Shown: positions 7,673-14,795, numbered from the stretch's first letter. The stretch is 21,243 bases of DNA from DATAMF01 sp964472565 (GCA_964472565.1 CAYYNB010000103.1:1-21243); one strand, 5' to 3'. The notes: generated by a model from the letters alone, not told the origin. Numbers and translations: made by a program.

Positions 7673-10192
7673 TTAATCCACCATCTCCGCCAGTGCGCCC
7701 ACCTGAATCAGGTTATCTGCCGCCGGACTGCCAGCCTGCACCACGTCCAGCCGCGCCAGATCGGGGAAGGTGTACATCCCGGCGATGATCCGAATCTCGC
7801 CGGGCGGCGTGTCGCCAATCGTCAGCAGATGCTCGGTTTGCACCCGTTCGCCCGCGTCCCAGATGAAGGTGGGATACTGTCCCTCCCAGGGCCGCGAGTC
7901 GCTCTGCCCGACCTTTTGACCGTCACTATCCAGCGCATGCACAAAAATCGTCGCGTCGATGGCTGGCCGATCTCGCAGCGCTTCCCAGTACAGAATCACC
8001 CGAAGCTGTCCGCCGTCGAGCAGTTCCGCGCTGGCCCCGCGCAGGGTGAACGCGTCCGCCAGCGTCGCGTCCACCTGCACATTTCCGGCGTTTTCCGGCG
8101 GCATGTCGTCCTGTGGCACTTTGACCCAGGCCACCGTCGGCATATCGCCCAGCGAAACCCCATCCGCGCTGGTCGCCTCCACCCGTTGATCCGCAAACAC
8201 GCTCCGATATACGCCCACCACCAGCCGGTACGCGCCCGGCTGCAAACCGGCGGGAATCTCTAAAACGTGTGGATCGGGAACCTGATCATCTTTTTGCCAG
8301 TAGGTCGGGTTGTACAGCCAGCGCCAGATGCGGTGTTCGTCGCCCGCCAACCGTTGGTAATCCTGCGTCTGGAGCTGCAAAAAGGCGCTGTAGAAGTGGT
8401 TGATCGAGTTTTTGGCCGACCACACCAGCGTATACGGGACGGTTTGCGCTGCGCTGCCGTCCAGCGTCACGGGGCCGTAGAAGCCGTCCAGCCGGGCGTG
8501 ATCGTCATAAACCGCCAATGTCTGATCGATGGTTGGCGGCTCGAACTCAATCTCCTCATCGAGTCTTTTGACCCGCACCAGCAGATCGCCGTTTGCTCGC
8601 CACACCGCCTGCGCCTGATCGATGCCGTCCAGCAGGCGGGTGTGCGCCGCGTCGGACACGGGCGGCAGGATCGTGATCGTGTCGCCGTCGAGCAGCGCGA
8701 ACAGCCGTGTATCACGCACCAGATCGCCCGCTTCTAGCGTCCAGGGGATGACGATCTGCACCTCACCGGGGATCGAAATGTTCGCGCCCGCCGTCTGAAT
8801 GTGGGGGTAGCGATCCAGCAGCCACGTGCGCAGATTACCCCGGCCCAATTCATCCAGCGGAAACAGGATCGGTTCCTCCTGATCGGCCAGCCACTCGCCC
8901 AGATCGCGGATGTCGGTACGGAAAAACCATTCGCCGTGCTGCACGTCGCGCCCGAAGACCTGCCAGGGAATATCCTCATCCCAGTATTTCAGATAGCGGT
9001 CCTGGGCGATCACCGCCGTGCCGAGCATCAGCCCGACCAGCCCGATCACCAGCAGGCCGGCATAAAACAGGGTGAGTTTCACCGTTCGTAACTTAGCCCG
9101 CGTTTGGATGAACCGCTGCGCGTTGGCGGGGAAGACGGCCACCGTCACGCCGATCACCAGCGGGATCACGCCGAATTCGCCAATGATCCGCAGCCCGTGC
9201 GGAATCTCGCCGCCCGCATACACGGGGTAGGCGGTGATCACCAGCAGTGCCGCGATCATCAGGCTGGATGGGTGGCGGATGCGCAGCAGCAGCACGAACC
9301 CGCCGAACAGGAAAATCTGCGCGTAAACCGGCGGCAGCAGCGGCGCATGATCGGCGTTGTACTGCGAATTGATGTCTCCGGTGTTGAAAAACTGATCCCG
9401 GATCAACTCGATCCGTTTTTTCGGTTCCAGGCTGCTGCCGCTGCCGACATCTTCTGTCCGCGCCAACACGCGATCCCGATCCGTGAGCAGCACATACACC
9501 GTCGGCGCGATCACGAGGACGAACACCGCGCCCAGCACGATCAGGCCGGGCAGCCAGTCGCGCCATGTTCGCCAGCGGAAGATCAGCAGACTCAATGTCA
9601 CGACGCCGAGCGACGCCGGAATCCCATAAGCGGCGGTGTAGCTGTGCAGCGCCAACCCCAGGCAGAGTCCGCTGTAGGCGTAATGGCGGCGGCGGTTGGT
9701 GCGCAGCCCGCGCATCAAAAAGCCGATAAACAGCAGCGTGAACAGCGGCACCGGAAGGCCGCGATAGAGCGAGCGCGACAGCACGATATGCGGCATGGCT
9801 ACCGCGAGATACGAGGCTCCCGCCAGTCCGCCGATGCGCCGCGCCTGTTCCGGCCAGTCATCGGTACACTGTTTCACCGCCCAATACGCCGCCGCGACGG
9901 TGATTACCCCGGTGAAAACCTGGATCAGCCGGAAGGCCCACACGCTCGGTCCCAACACGGCGATCCCCGCCGCTAAGATCAGGCGGTGCAGGTGTTCGGG
10001 CAGATCGGTGTCTTCGTACAGGGGCATTTTGCCGTTGTGGAGCAGCCCGTAGGCGTCGATGGTATTCATCGCCTCGTCGTCGCTCAACCCCGGCGGGTAG
10101 CGGTCCAGCCGATCCACGCGCAGCCACAGCGCGACCAGCAGCACCAGGATGATCAGCAGCGGAAACCGAAATCGTGTGCGCGCCCTATCCAT
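7673..10192 (-). CDS. GT39-like membrane glycosyltransferase with beta-sandwich C-terminus
   Basis: 839 aa from the ATG at 10192. The first half (to about 397) carries an N-terminal membrane helix (about 10-25) and some nine or ten more helices. After the first helix comes YPPGLSDDEA, whose Asp/Glu pair (38-40) matches the catalytic acidic residues of the GT39/ArnT/PMT GT-C fold. SRSLYRGLPVPLF (139-151) matches the second conserved loop. Such enzymes transfer sugars from polyprenyl-phosphate donors on the outer face of the membrane. The second half (about 410-839) is extracytoplasmic, with two related beta-rich units: 585-663 (ends PAGLQPGAYRLVVGVY) and 728-808 (VILYWEA to PPGEIRIIAGMY). GGAGAG (10202-10197) precedes the ATG at 10192; the longer ATG at 10234 would read through the upstream terminator. 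Acceptor unknown. Confidence 0.85.
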   Translation of the reverse strand: MDRARTRFRFPLLIILVLLVALWLRVDRLDRYPPGLSDDEAMNTIDAYGLLHNGKMPLYEDTDLPEHLHRLILAAGIAVLGPSVWAFRLIQVFTGVITVAAAYWAVKQCTDDWPEQARRIGGLAGASYLAVAMPHIVLSRSLYRGLPVPLFTLLFIGFLMRGLRTNRRRHYAYSGLCLGLALHSYTAAYGIPASLGVVTLSLLIFRWRTWRDWLPGLIVLGAVFVLVIAPTVYVLLTDRDRVLARTEDVGSGSSLEPKKRIELIRDQFFNTGDINSQYNADHAPLLPPVYAQIFLFGGFVLLLRIRHPSSLMIAALLVITAYPVYAGGEIPHGLRIIGEFGVIPLVIGVTVAVFPANAQRFIQTRAKLRTVKLTLFYAGLLVIGLVGLMLGTAVIAQDRYLKYWDEDIPWQVFGRDVQHGEWFFRTDIRDLGEWLADQEEPILFPLDELGRGNLRTWLLDRYPHIQTAGANISIPGEVQIVIPWTLEAGDLVRDTRLFALLDGDTITILPPVSDAAHTRLLDGIDQAQAVWRANGDLLVRVKRLDEEIEFEPPTIDQTLAVYDDHARLDGFYGPVTLDGSAAQTVPYTLVWSAKNSINHFYSAFLQLQTQDYQRLAGDEHRIWRWLYNPTYWQKDDQVPDPHVLEIPAGLQPGAYRLVVGVYRSVFADQRVEATSADGVSLGDMPTVAWVKVPQDDMPPENAGNVQVDATLADAFTLRGASAELLDGGQLRVILYWEALRDRPAIDATIFVHALDSDGQKVGQSDSRPWEGQYPTFIWDAGERVQTEHLLTIGDTPPGEIRIIAGMYTFPDLARLDVVQAGSPAADNLIQVGALAEMVD

Positions 10193-10205
10193 GTTTCTCT
10201 CCAAT

Positions 10206-10232
10206 AAAAATGCCCCCAGAAATGCTGAGGGC
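10206..10232 (-). terminator. Terminator of the four-helix membrane protein gene
   Basis: On the minus strand GCCCTCAG (10232-10225) pairs with CTGGGGGC (10219-10212), one G-U pair, 5-nt loop, then ATTTTT. It sits 27 bp after the upstream stop and only about 15 bp before the glycosyltransferase start, so the glycosyltransferase either relies on read-through or has a promoter overlapping this site. Confidence 0.75.
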
Positions 10233-10258
10233 ATGGTAGCGTCAAATTCGCCTTTTGG

Positions 10259-11032
10259 CTAGTACGGCAGATTTCCGCTGTCCGATCCTGATCCAGGGGT
10301 ACGCCGTTCGCGGCTGCGGCGGATAATATCTTCCACCCGCGACTCCAGATCATCGGGTTCCTGCACCTGGCTTGCCGTGCGCCGCCGATCCGCGGGGCGA
10401 GCACGTCCCGGTTGGGATCGCTGCTGGACGGGCTGCTGCTGGACGGGTTGTTCATATCGATCCGCCGGGCGGGCGCGGTAATTATCGACACGCGGCGTCC
10501 GTGAACTGCGGCGTCCCGTTGTGTTTTCCGTTGAACCCACGCTGTAATCTTCCTTCACCTGGCGCGGCACCACCGGGGCACGCCGCTGCGCTCTCCCCAG
10601 ATCGTCTTCCTGCGCGGCGTAACGGCTGCTGCTGGCGCGTGATGTCTTGCGCGCGCCGCTTTCAAACACGCTGGGCGACACATGCGCATTTCGCAGAATC
10701 ACCGCCACACCCATCGACACCAACGCAATGCCCAGATATACCCAAATATCGATTCCCAGTCCACTCTCTTTGTTATTAAGCGCGCCCACCAGTTCATCGA
10801 CCACTTCCACCACGCTGAACACGGCCATCCAGATGCCCGCGATCCAGGTGAAAACCGAGGTGTTCCACCCCCGGCTGCGCTGGTAGATGGCCGAACTTAG
10901 CAGGATGATGCCCAGCACCATCAGAACCAGCCACACATATCCCAAAATATGCGTGATCAGCGCGAAGCCCAACCAGATCACCACCGATGCCCAGGTTAAC
11001 GCTTCAATACTCCGCTCCGCATTTCCTCTCAC
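10259..11032 (-). CDS. Membrane protein with four helices and a basic low-complexity tail
   Basis: 257 aa, function not recognised. Four hydrophobic segments (about 11-28, 31-50, 59-80, 95-113) form a compact membrane domain. From about 118 onward the protein is hydrophilic, rich in Arg, Ser, Gln and Pro, and probably disordered; it contains a short PVQQQPVQQ repeat (about 197-205). A tail of this kind would lie in the cytosol and could bind nucleic acid, phospholipid or protein partners. The start is GTG at 11032: AAAGGAGG lies 5 nt before it, and no ATG fits. The gene has its own promoter (11065-11093) and its own terminator (10206-10232). Confidence 0.7.
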   Translation of the reverse strand: MRGNAERSIEALTWASVVIWLGFALITHILGYVWLVLMVLGIILLSSAIYQRSRGWNTSVFTWIAGIWMAVFSVVEVVDELVGALNNKESGLGIDIWVYLGIALVSMGVAVILRNAHVSPSVFESGARKTSRASSSRYAAQEDDLGRAQRRAPVVPRQVKEDYSVGSTENTTGRRSSRTPRVDNYRARPADRYEQPVQQQPVQQRSQPGRARPADRRRTASQVQEPDDLESRVEDIIRRSRERRTPGSGSDSGNLPY

Positions 11033-11064
11033 GCCGTCCTCCTTTTGTCGTTCTGTTAGCGTAG

Positions 11065-11093
11065 ATTATCCGTCTGTTTAACCATCGTGGCAA
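11065..11093 (-). promoter_or_regulatory. Sigma70-type promoter for the four-helix membrane protein
   Basis: On the minus strand TTGCCA (11093-11088), 17-bp spacer, GATAAT (11070-11065). About 30 bp to the GTG at 11032. Back to back with the rightward promoter at 11103-11131; the two -35 boxes are 9 bp apart. Confidence 0.75.
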
Positions 11094-11102
11094 GCGAGTG
11101 CT

Positions 11103-11131
11103 TTGACTTTCGCCGCATCTGTGGAGATAAT
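11103..11131 (+). promoter_or_regulatory. Sigma70-type promoter for the phosphoribosyltransferase
   Basis: TTGACT (11103-11108), 17-bp spacer, GATAAT (11126-11131). Expected transcript start near 11138, before the ATG at 11176. Confidence 0.75.
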
Positions 11132-11175
11132 GTTAAAACATTCATAATGCTATGAGGGGAAGGATTATCACGCCT

Positions 11176-11733
11176 ATGAATCCGTCGCGCAAACCACAGC
11201 GCCGCCAGGAGTTGCTCACCTGGGACGACGTTGACAAGCTGGTGGATGTGCTTTTACCCCAACTGCGCTCTGCCGGAAGCTTCGACGGGATGATCATGAT
11301 CACGCGGGGCGGGATTGTTCCGGGTGGGCTGCTGGGGGAGGCGCTGGCGATCAACACCATGTTGACCGCTGCCGTCGATTTTCCGCGCGAGATGGACTAT
11401 GACGAAAAAGCGCGGCTGCTGGTCTGGCCTTCTTTTTTGCAATTTCCGAGTGATGATCTGATCAGAACCAAAAAAATATTGATTGTGGACGATGTGTGGG
11501 GCAGTGGGCGCACCAGCACCGCCGTGCGCAGCCGCTGCCAGTCCGCCGGAGCGACAGCTTTTACCTGTGTCTTCCATTTTAACCCGTACCGTTCGCTGTT
11601 CAGCCGGGCCGAACCCGATTTTTACGGCGCGATCACCGATGCCTATATCGTGTATCCCTGGGAAATTGAGCGCGGCCTGCGCGGGATGCCTGCTGGTGTG
11701 CCCGGTTCGGGTGGTCTGCCCGACGCCAATTAG
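11176..11733 (+). CDS. Phosphoribosyltransferase family protein (purine salvage type)
   Basis: 185 aa, cytosolic. Type I phosphoribosyltransferase fold: ILIVDDVWGSGRT (101-113) is the PRPP-binding loop with the two acidic residues, and ITRGGIVPGG (42-51) is the early loop that binds pyrophosphate. The C-terminal IVYPWE (about 158-163) matches the base-binding end seen in xanthine/guanine-type enzymes. It probably transfers ribose 5-phosphate from PRPP to a purine base, but the base cannot be read from sequence. Two ATGs compete: 11152 lies only about 14 nt after the predicted transcript start and lacks a ribosome-binding site, whereas 11176 follows GGGGAAGGA. The second is preferred. Single gene with its own promoter. 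Confidence 0.8.
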   Translation: MNPSRKPQRRQELLTWDDVDKLVDVLLPQLRSAGSFDGMIMITRGGIVPGGLLGEALAINTMLTAAVDFPREMDYDEKARLLVWPSFLQFPSDDLIRTKKILIVDDVWGSGRTSTAVRSRCQSAGATAFTCVFHFNPYRSLFSRAEPDFYGAITDAYIVYPWEIERGLRGMPAGVPGSGGLPDAN

Positions 11734-11784
11734 TGTCGAACAGCCCTTCATCGGGAAAAAACGCCCGATTTGGATGCGGCTTGG

Positions 11785-11814
11785 TTGACTTCAGGAACAG
11801 GATCATGATATACT
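11785..11814 (+). promoter_or_regulatory. Orphan sigma70-type promoter
   Basis: TTGACT (11785-11790), 18-bp spacer, TATACT (11809-11814). No coding sequence follows on this strand; transcription would start near 11821, a few bases before the inverted-repeat element at 11827. Confidence 0.55.
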
Positions 11815-11826
11815 GAAATTGAGCTC

Positions 11827-11942
11827 CAGGCGAGACATAGGGCAATTCTTACAAGTAAAACCTGAATGATTGGCAGAGGCAAAATCTACCAGTCATGAAG
11901 TAAAGGTAAGAAAGTAAGAAAAGCAAAAATATGTCTCGCCTG
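11827..11942 (+). ncRNA. 116-bp element with 13-bp inverted ends: candidate sRNA or MITE
   Basis: CAGGCGAGACATA (11827-11839) and TATGTCTCGCCTG (11930-11942) are perfect inverted copies. Nested inside are TTCTTAC (11846-11852) with GTAAGAA (11906-11912, again 11914-11920) and GATTGG (11868-11873) with CCAGTC (11889-11894, one G-U). As RNA it folds as one long imperfect hairpin. A good promoter points straight into it, and CTTTTAT follows 3 bases after its right end. There is no ORF. The perfect ends could also be terminal inverted repeats of a miniature transposable element; no target duplication is evident. Strand is assigned from the promoter. Confidence 0.4.
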
Positions 11943-11975
11943 ACCTTTTATCTACCCCCTGTGCGGCTGAAACCA

Positions 11976-12209
11976 TCAATCCCTGGTGGGCGACTGGCGC
12001 ACGTGTTCCTGCGTAATCCGTGCGGCATATTCCAGCGCTTGTTGGATGTCTTCCGGCTCCAGGTCTGGATAGGCTGCGATAATATCGGCTGGCTGCATGT
12101 GATGTGCAATCAGGGTGAGGATCAGCGAAACCGGAATCCGTGTCTCGCGGATGCAGGCTTGTCCGCCCATAACATAATAGTCAAATGTGATCCGATCCAA
12201 ATGCCGCAT
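11976..12209 (-). CDS. DUF433 family protein (antitoxin-like)
   Basis: 77 aa. The pattern RITFDYYVMGGQACIRETRI followed by PVSLILTLIAHHM and later AAYPDLEPEDIQQALEYAA is the DUF433 signature, a small helical DNA-binding fold. DUF433 proteins are usually the antitoxin-like partner of a DUF5615 PIN-like gene; family knowledge. Here no such partner is seen on either side: downstream is the inverted-repeat element, upstream DUF402. AGAGGA lies 8 nt before the ATG at 12209. It may therefore be solitary, or its partner may have been lost. A short palindrome (12231-12245) in the leader could be an autoregulatory site. Confidence 0.8.
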   Translation of the reverse strand: MRHLDRITFDYYVMGGQACIRETRIPVSLILTLIAHHMQPADIIAAYPDLEPEDIQQALEYAARITQEHVRQSPTRD

Positions 12210-12230
12210 AATGAGTGTCCTCTACATGAC

Positions 12231-12245
12231 CTATGAGCATCATAG
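12231..12245. promoter_or_regulatory. Small palindrome upstream of DUF433
   Basis: CTATGA (12231-12236), 3-nt spacer, TCATAG (12240-12245). It lies 22 bp upstream of the DUF433 start and 26 bp after the DUF402 stop. Antitoxin-type proteins often bind such sites near their own start, but this is speculative. Confidence 0.25.
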
Positions 12246-12270
12246 AGGTAAACAAACAGAATTGCAACTT

Positions 12271-12747
12271 TCACCGATCAAAGGGCGGCAGTTTCGCCTC
12301 CCACAGCGCGAGTAACTCATCAACGGCGCGGCGGGCGTTCTGCTGCACCCTGTCAGGATACCCGAACAGCGCGCTGTGTTCGATGAACTCGTCCTCATCC
12401 AGTATCTCGATGCGGCCATCCATCCAAAACCGCACATCCAGGTCCAGGTCGATAAAGGTCAGTTCGTGATCCGCGAACGTCGGGGGCAGCGCGGCGTTGC
12501 AGTAGTAATTGGACACGCGCATCTGCTCATCATAATTCGTGTAGATGTTATACCAGCGGCTTCGCCACAGCACCACGTCGAAGGAGCGGAAAATGGGCGC
12601 ATTCGAGCCGCGCGTGATCTGGTTGAGCGCGCCGCCCACTTGCGCGCGGAAAGACAGCCGCTCGCCATCATCGTCTATCAGATACGCCGGAAAGGTAATA
12701 TGCAGCCGTCCATCATATTTTCGGATGAGAATCTGCCACAAGTCCAT
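12271..12747 (-). CDS. DUF402 domain protein (FomD-like barrel)
   Basis: 158 aa, cytosolic. DUF402 is a beta-barrel fold that includes FomD and Ntdp-type nucleoside di/triphosphate phosphatases; members use a cluster of Asp/Glu and a Tyr to bind divalent metal and a phosphate substrate. The conserved run is here: SNYYCNAALPPTF (79-91), TFIDLDLDVRFW (97-108), EILDEDEFIEH (114-124), and the closing ELLALWEAKLPPFD. Length fits the family. Start ATG 12747 is preceded at once by GGAGGGG. It lies 61 bp upstream of DUF433 and downstream of two terminators behind infA, so it must be expressed largely on its own. Exact substrate not predictable. Confidence 0.85.
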   Translation of the reverse strand: MDLWQILIRKYDGRLHITFPAYLIDDDGERLSFRAQVGGALNQITRGSNAPIFRSFDVVLWRSRWYNIYTNYDEQMRVSNYYCNAALPPTFADHELTFIDLDLDVRFWMDGRIEILDEDEFIEHSALFGYPDRVQQNARRAVDELLALWEAKLPPFDR

Positions 12748-12762
12748 ATCCCCTCCGGGAAC

Positions 12763-12786
12763 AAAAAGACACGCGCAGACGTGTCT
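12763..12786 (-). terminator. Second hairpin/terminator between infA and DUF402
   Basis: On the minus strand AGACACG (12786-12780) pairs with CGTGTCT (12773-12767), 6-nt loop, with T continuing to 12763. It ends about 15 bp before the DUF402 start. A TATAGA box (12789-12784) overlaps its first arm and could be the DUF402 -10 with a poor -35. Confidence 0.6.
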
Positions 12787-12810
12787 ATAGTCGAAGGTTA
12801 TCCAAAACCA

Positions 12811-12829
12811 TAAAACCCCGCTGGCGGGG
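12811..12829 (-). terminator. Terminator after infA
   Basis: CCCCG (12816-12820) pairs with CGGGG (12825-12829), 4-nt loop, followed on the minus strand by TTTTA. It lies 26 bp past the infA stop. Confidence 0.8.
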
Positions 12830-12854
12830 CCTAAGGGCTATGGCTGGAAGCGCT

Positions 12855-13127
12855 CTACTCTTCTTCGAATTCTTCTTCCCCACGATCCTCGCTGCGCCCA
12901 CCTTTTTTGTAGCGGTAGGTAATGCGCCCACGAGTCAGATCATAGGGCGTCATTTCGACGCGCACCTTATCCCCCAGCAGAATGCGAATATAATATTTCC
13001 GCATCTTGCCCGACAGATAAGCCAGCACCTTGTGCCCATTCTCTAATTCGACCGTGAACTGAGTGTTCGGAAGGGCCTCGACGACCATGCCTTCCATCTC
13101 AATTTTATCTTCTGCGTTTTTTGCCAT
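12855..13127 (-). CDS. infA: Translation initiation factor IF-1
   Basis: 90 aa. IF-1 is an OB-fold protein that binds the 30S A site during initiation. The body matches closely: MEGMVVEALPNTQFTVELEN, then LAYLSGKMRKYYIRILLGDKVRVEMTPYDLTRGRITYR. Typical IF-1 is about 72 residues; this one continues for about 15 residues with an acidic tail (GRSEDRGEEEFEEE). No Shine-Dalgarno is visible upstream of ATG 13127, although the MAKNAEDK opening fits the family. It follows rpsU by 68 bp, with a strong hairpin in between, and is closed by a terminator. In many bacteria infA sits in the ribosomal-protein operon near map and rpmJ; here it is with rpsU and rpsA. Confidence 0.95.
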   Translation of the reverse strand: MAKNAEDKIEMEGMVVEALPNTQFTVELENGHKVLAYLSGKMRKYYIRILLGDKVRVEMTPYDLTRGRITYRYKKGGRSEDRGEEEFEEE

Positions 13128-13157
13128 ACGTTTTGTCGATTCTATTGGTCTTATATC

Positions 13158-13186
13158 AGCGCCGGGAGCATATCTGGCCCGGCGCT
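13158..13186 (-). promoter_or_regulatory. Strong hairpin between rpsU and infA, no U-run
   Basis: AGCGCCGGG (13158-13166) pairs perfectly with CCCGGCGCT (13178-13186), 11-nt loop. On the minus strand it is followed by GATATAAG, so it is not a standard terminator. It could be an mRNA processing or stability element, or a partial attenuator, in an rpsU-infA transcript. Confidence 0.5.
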
Positions 13187-13195
13187 AGCTTGGTC

Positions 13196-13393
13196 TTAGA
13201 TCGTGTATTTACGTTGTTTCCGACGTGCGCGCCGGACTGCCTTTTTCTTCTGAATACGACGCAGCTCGCTCTTGGATACGAACCAACGTTTCCGCCGAAC
13301 CGTGCTCAGAATGCCGTCCTTCGCGGTCTGCTTACGGAACCGCTTCAGAAGCTGATCCTGAGACTCACCGGGCTGCAATTCTACATGGGCCAT
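13196..13393 (-). CDS. rpsU: 30S ribosomal protein bS21
   Basis: 65 aa. bS21 is a small basic protein of the 30S platform near the 3' end of 16S rRNA, where it helps initiation. The sequence has the family layout: QLLKRFRKQTAKDGILS in the first half, RRKRWFV, then a very basic helix (residues 45-61, RRIQKKKAVRRARRKQR). Length is normal. GGTGGTGA lies just upstream of ATG 13393. It sits between the rpsA terminator and infA. Confidence 0.93.
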   Translation of the reverse strand: MAHVELQPGESQDQLLKRFRKQTAKDGILSTVRRKRWFVSKSELRRIQKKKAVRRARRKQRKYTI

Positions 13394-13433
13394 TCGCTTT
13401 CACCACCCTTCTTTTTATGGATTAGGCGACCCC

Positions 13434-13465
13434 AAAAACAAGGGCAGGTGTCTGTCTACCTGCCC
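13434..13465 (-). terminator. Terminator after rpsA
   Basis: GGGCAGGT (13442-13449) pairs perfectly with ACCTGCCC (13458-13465), 8-nt loop. On the minus strand TTGTTTTTG follows. It lies between the rpsA stop (13493) and rpsU, so rpsU and infA may depend on read-through or on an unseen promoter. Confidence 0.75.
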
Positions 13466-13492
13466 CGTTTAAAAGCCTGGTTTGGTATGCTG

Positions 13493-14701
13493 TTATTCAG
13501 CGACCAACGCTTCGTCGGCAACGGGTTCAACCGTTTCCGATTCTACCGTGTCTGCTTCGATTTCGCTAGGCTGAATTTCGAGGCCGGGGATTCCATTATC
13601 CACGTCACGAATGCTCAGGCCCAGGCGCTGGCGGTGCGGTTCGATGCTGATGATCCGCGCCTTGATCGTCTGCCCGTCACGCAGCAGCACAGTCGGGTCT
13701 TCGGGAGCCGGATCGCTGATCTGGCTGGCGTGCAGCAGGGCTTCGATGCCGGGATCGAGGCTGACAAATGCGCCGAACTGCGTCACGCGGCTGACGATCC
13801 CTTCGACCACCTGGCCGACATGGTACAGTTCGTCCACCTGCGACCAGGGGTTGGGCTGGAGCCGCTTGAGGGACAGACCAATGCGGCGGCCTTCCTGATC
13901 CAGACGCAGCACATACACATCGATCTCGTCGCCCACGTTCAACAATTCGCGCGGGTGCTTGACACGGTGCCAGGCCAGTTCGCTGATATGAATGAGGCCA
14001 TCTGCGCCGCCGAGGTTGACGAACGCGCCGAAGTCGCGCAGTCCGCTAACCACACCACGACGAACTTCGCCTTCCTTCAAATCGGTGAGCAGGGCGTCCT
14101 TGCTGGCGTCGCGCATTTCGCGCTGGGCTTCGCGCTGGCTGAGCACCAGACGGCGGCGGCGGCGGTTGACTTCGATCACCTTGACGGAGATCGGCTGGTT
14201 CATCATCGCCACGAGATAATTCTTGCGCTCGTCTTCGTTCAGCCCGCGTGGCAGATCGACCACGTGACTGGCAGGAATAAACCCGCGTAGGTTGCCGAAC
14301 GGCACAATCAAACCGCCCCGGTTCGCGTCGGCCACATAGCCATCGTAGATTTCTTCGGTCGCCATCATATCTTCGGCGCGAATCCAATCTTCGTTTTGCT
14401 TGGCCTGCGACACCGAGACGATCATGTTGCCTTCGTCGTCTTCCGAGCGAAGGATCATCACCGGAACCTGATCGCCCATTTTGTACATCGACGGATCGGC
14501 TACTTTTTCGAGGTCGCTCTTCGGCACCACGCCATCGCGCTTCATGCCGAGATCAACTAGCATGCCCATATGATCAATGGACAGGATGGTCCCCATGACG
14601 ATATCACCGCGCACGGGCTGCTCTTGCGTGAAAGATTCTTCCAACAGCGTGAGGAAATCTTCCACTTCTACCGGATTAGAGGATGCGTTTATATTGACCA
14701 T
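13493..14701 (-). CDS. rpsA: 30S ribosomal protein S1 (four S1 domains)
   Basis: 402 aa from ATG 14701. S1 helps dock mRNA on the 30S subunit. Four S1 (OB-fold) RNA-binding repeats are visible at about 32-99, 116-189, 210-281 and 295-366; the third has the classic GVVSGLRDFGAFVNLGG and GLIHISEL, the fourth GIVSRVTQFGAFVSLDPG. An acidic tail follows (about 380-402). The four-domain form is usual outside Proteobacteria, where S1 has six. An in-frame TTG at 14761 would add 20 residues read from the U-tract of the upstream hairpin and is rejected. The ribosome-binding site is poor (GAAGAG). Expression appears to come from the promoter at 14941-14970 through a long structured leader. Confidence 0.93.
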   Translation of the reverse strand: MVNINASSNPVEVEDFLTLLEESFTQEQPVRGDIVMGTILSIDHMGMLVDLGMKRDGVVPKSDLEKVADPSMYKMGDQVPVMILRSEDDEGNMIVSVSQAKQNEDWIRAEDMMATEEIYDGYVADANRGGLIVPFGNLRGFIPASHVVDLPRGLNEDERKNYLVAMMNQPISVKVIEVNRRRRRLVLSQREAQREMRDASKDALLTDLKEGEVRRGVVSGLRDFGAFVNLGGADGLIHISELAWHRVKHPRELLNVGDEIDVYVLRLDQEGRRIGLSLKRLQPNPWSQVDELYHVGQVVEGIVSRVTQFGAFVSLDPGIEALLHASQISDPAPEDPTVLLRDGQTIKARIISIEPHRQRLGLSIRDVDNGIPGLEIQPSEIEADTVESETVEPVADEALVAE

Positions 14702-14744
14702 TGCTCTTCGTCTATTTCCCCCCAGGGGCTTAAATTTTTTGACT

Positions 14745-14795
14745 CGGCGAAAAGAAAACAAAACCCGGTGCCTATCGTATAGGATGGCAACCGGG
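14745..14795 (-). terminator. Terminator-like hairpin in the rpsA leader
   Basis: CCCGGT (14795-14790 on minus) pairs with ACCGGG (14769-14764), and CCTAT with ATAGG inside (14783-14779 with 14775-14771), loop of 3. A U-rich run TTTTGTTTTCTTTT follows. It ends about 45 nt before the rpsA start, so it is either an attenuator or the end of a separate small RNA. Confidence 0.7.

Noticed and set aside
9104..9976. Rightward ORF opposite the glycosyltransferase
   Set aside because: Extreme Gln/His/Arg composition and no ribosome-binding site.
13121..14290. Rightward ORF of 389 codons across rpsU and rpsA
   Set aside because: It runs antisense to certain ribosomal-protein genes and has no family pattern.
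14702..14761. N-terminal extension of S1 from a TTG at 14761
   Set aside because: The extra codons are the U-tract and flank of the leader hairpin; ATG 14701 fits the family.
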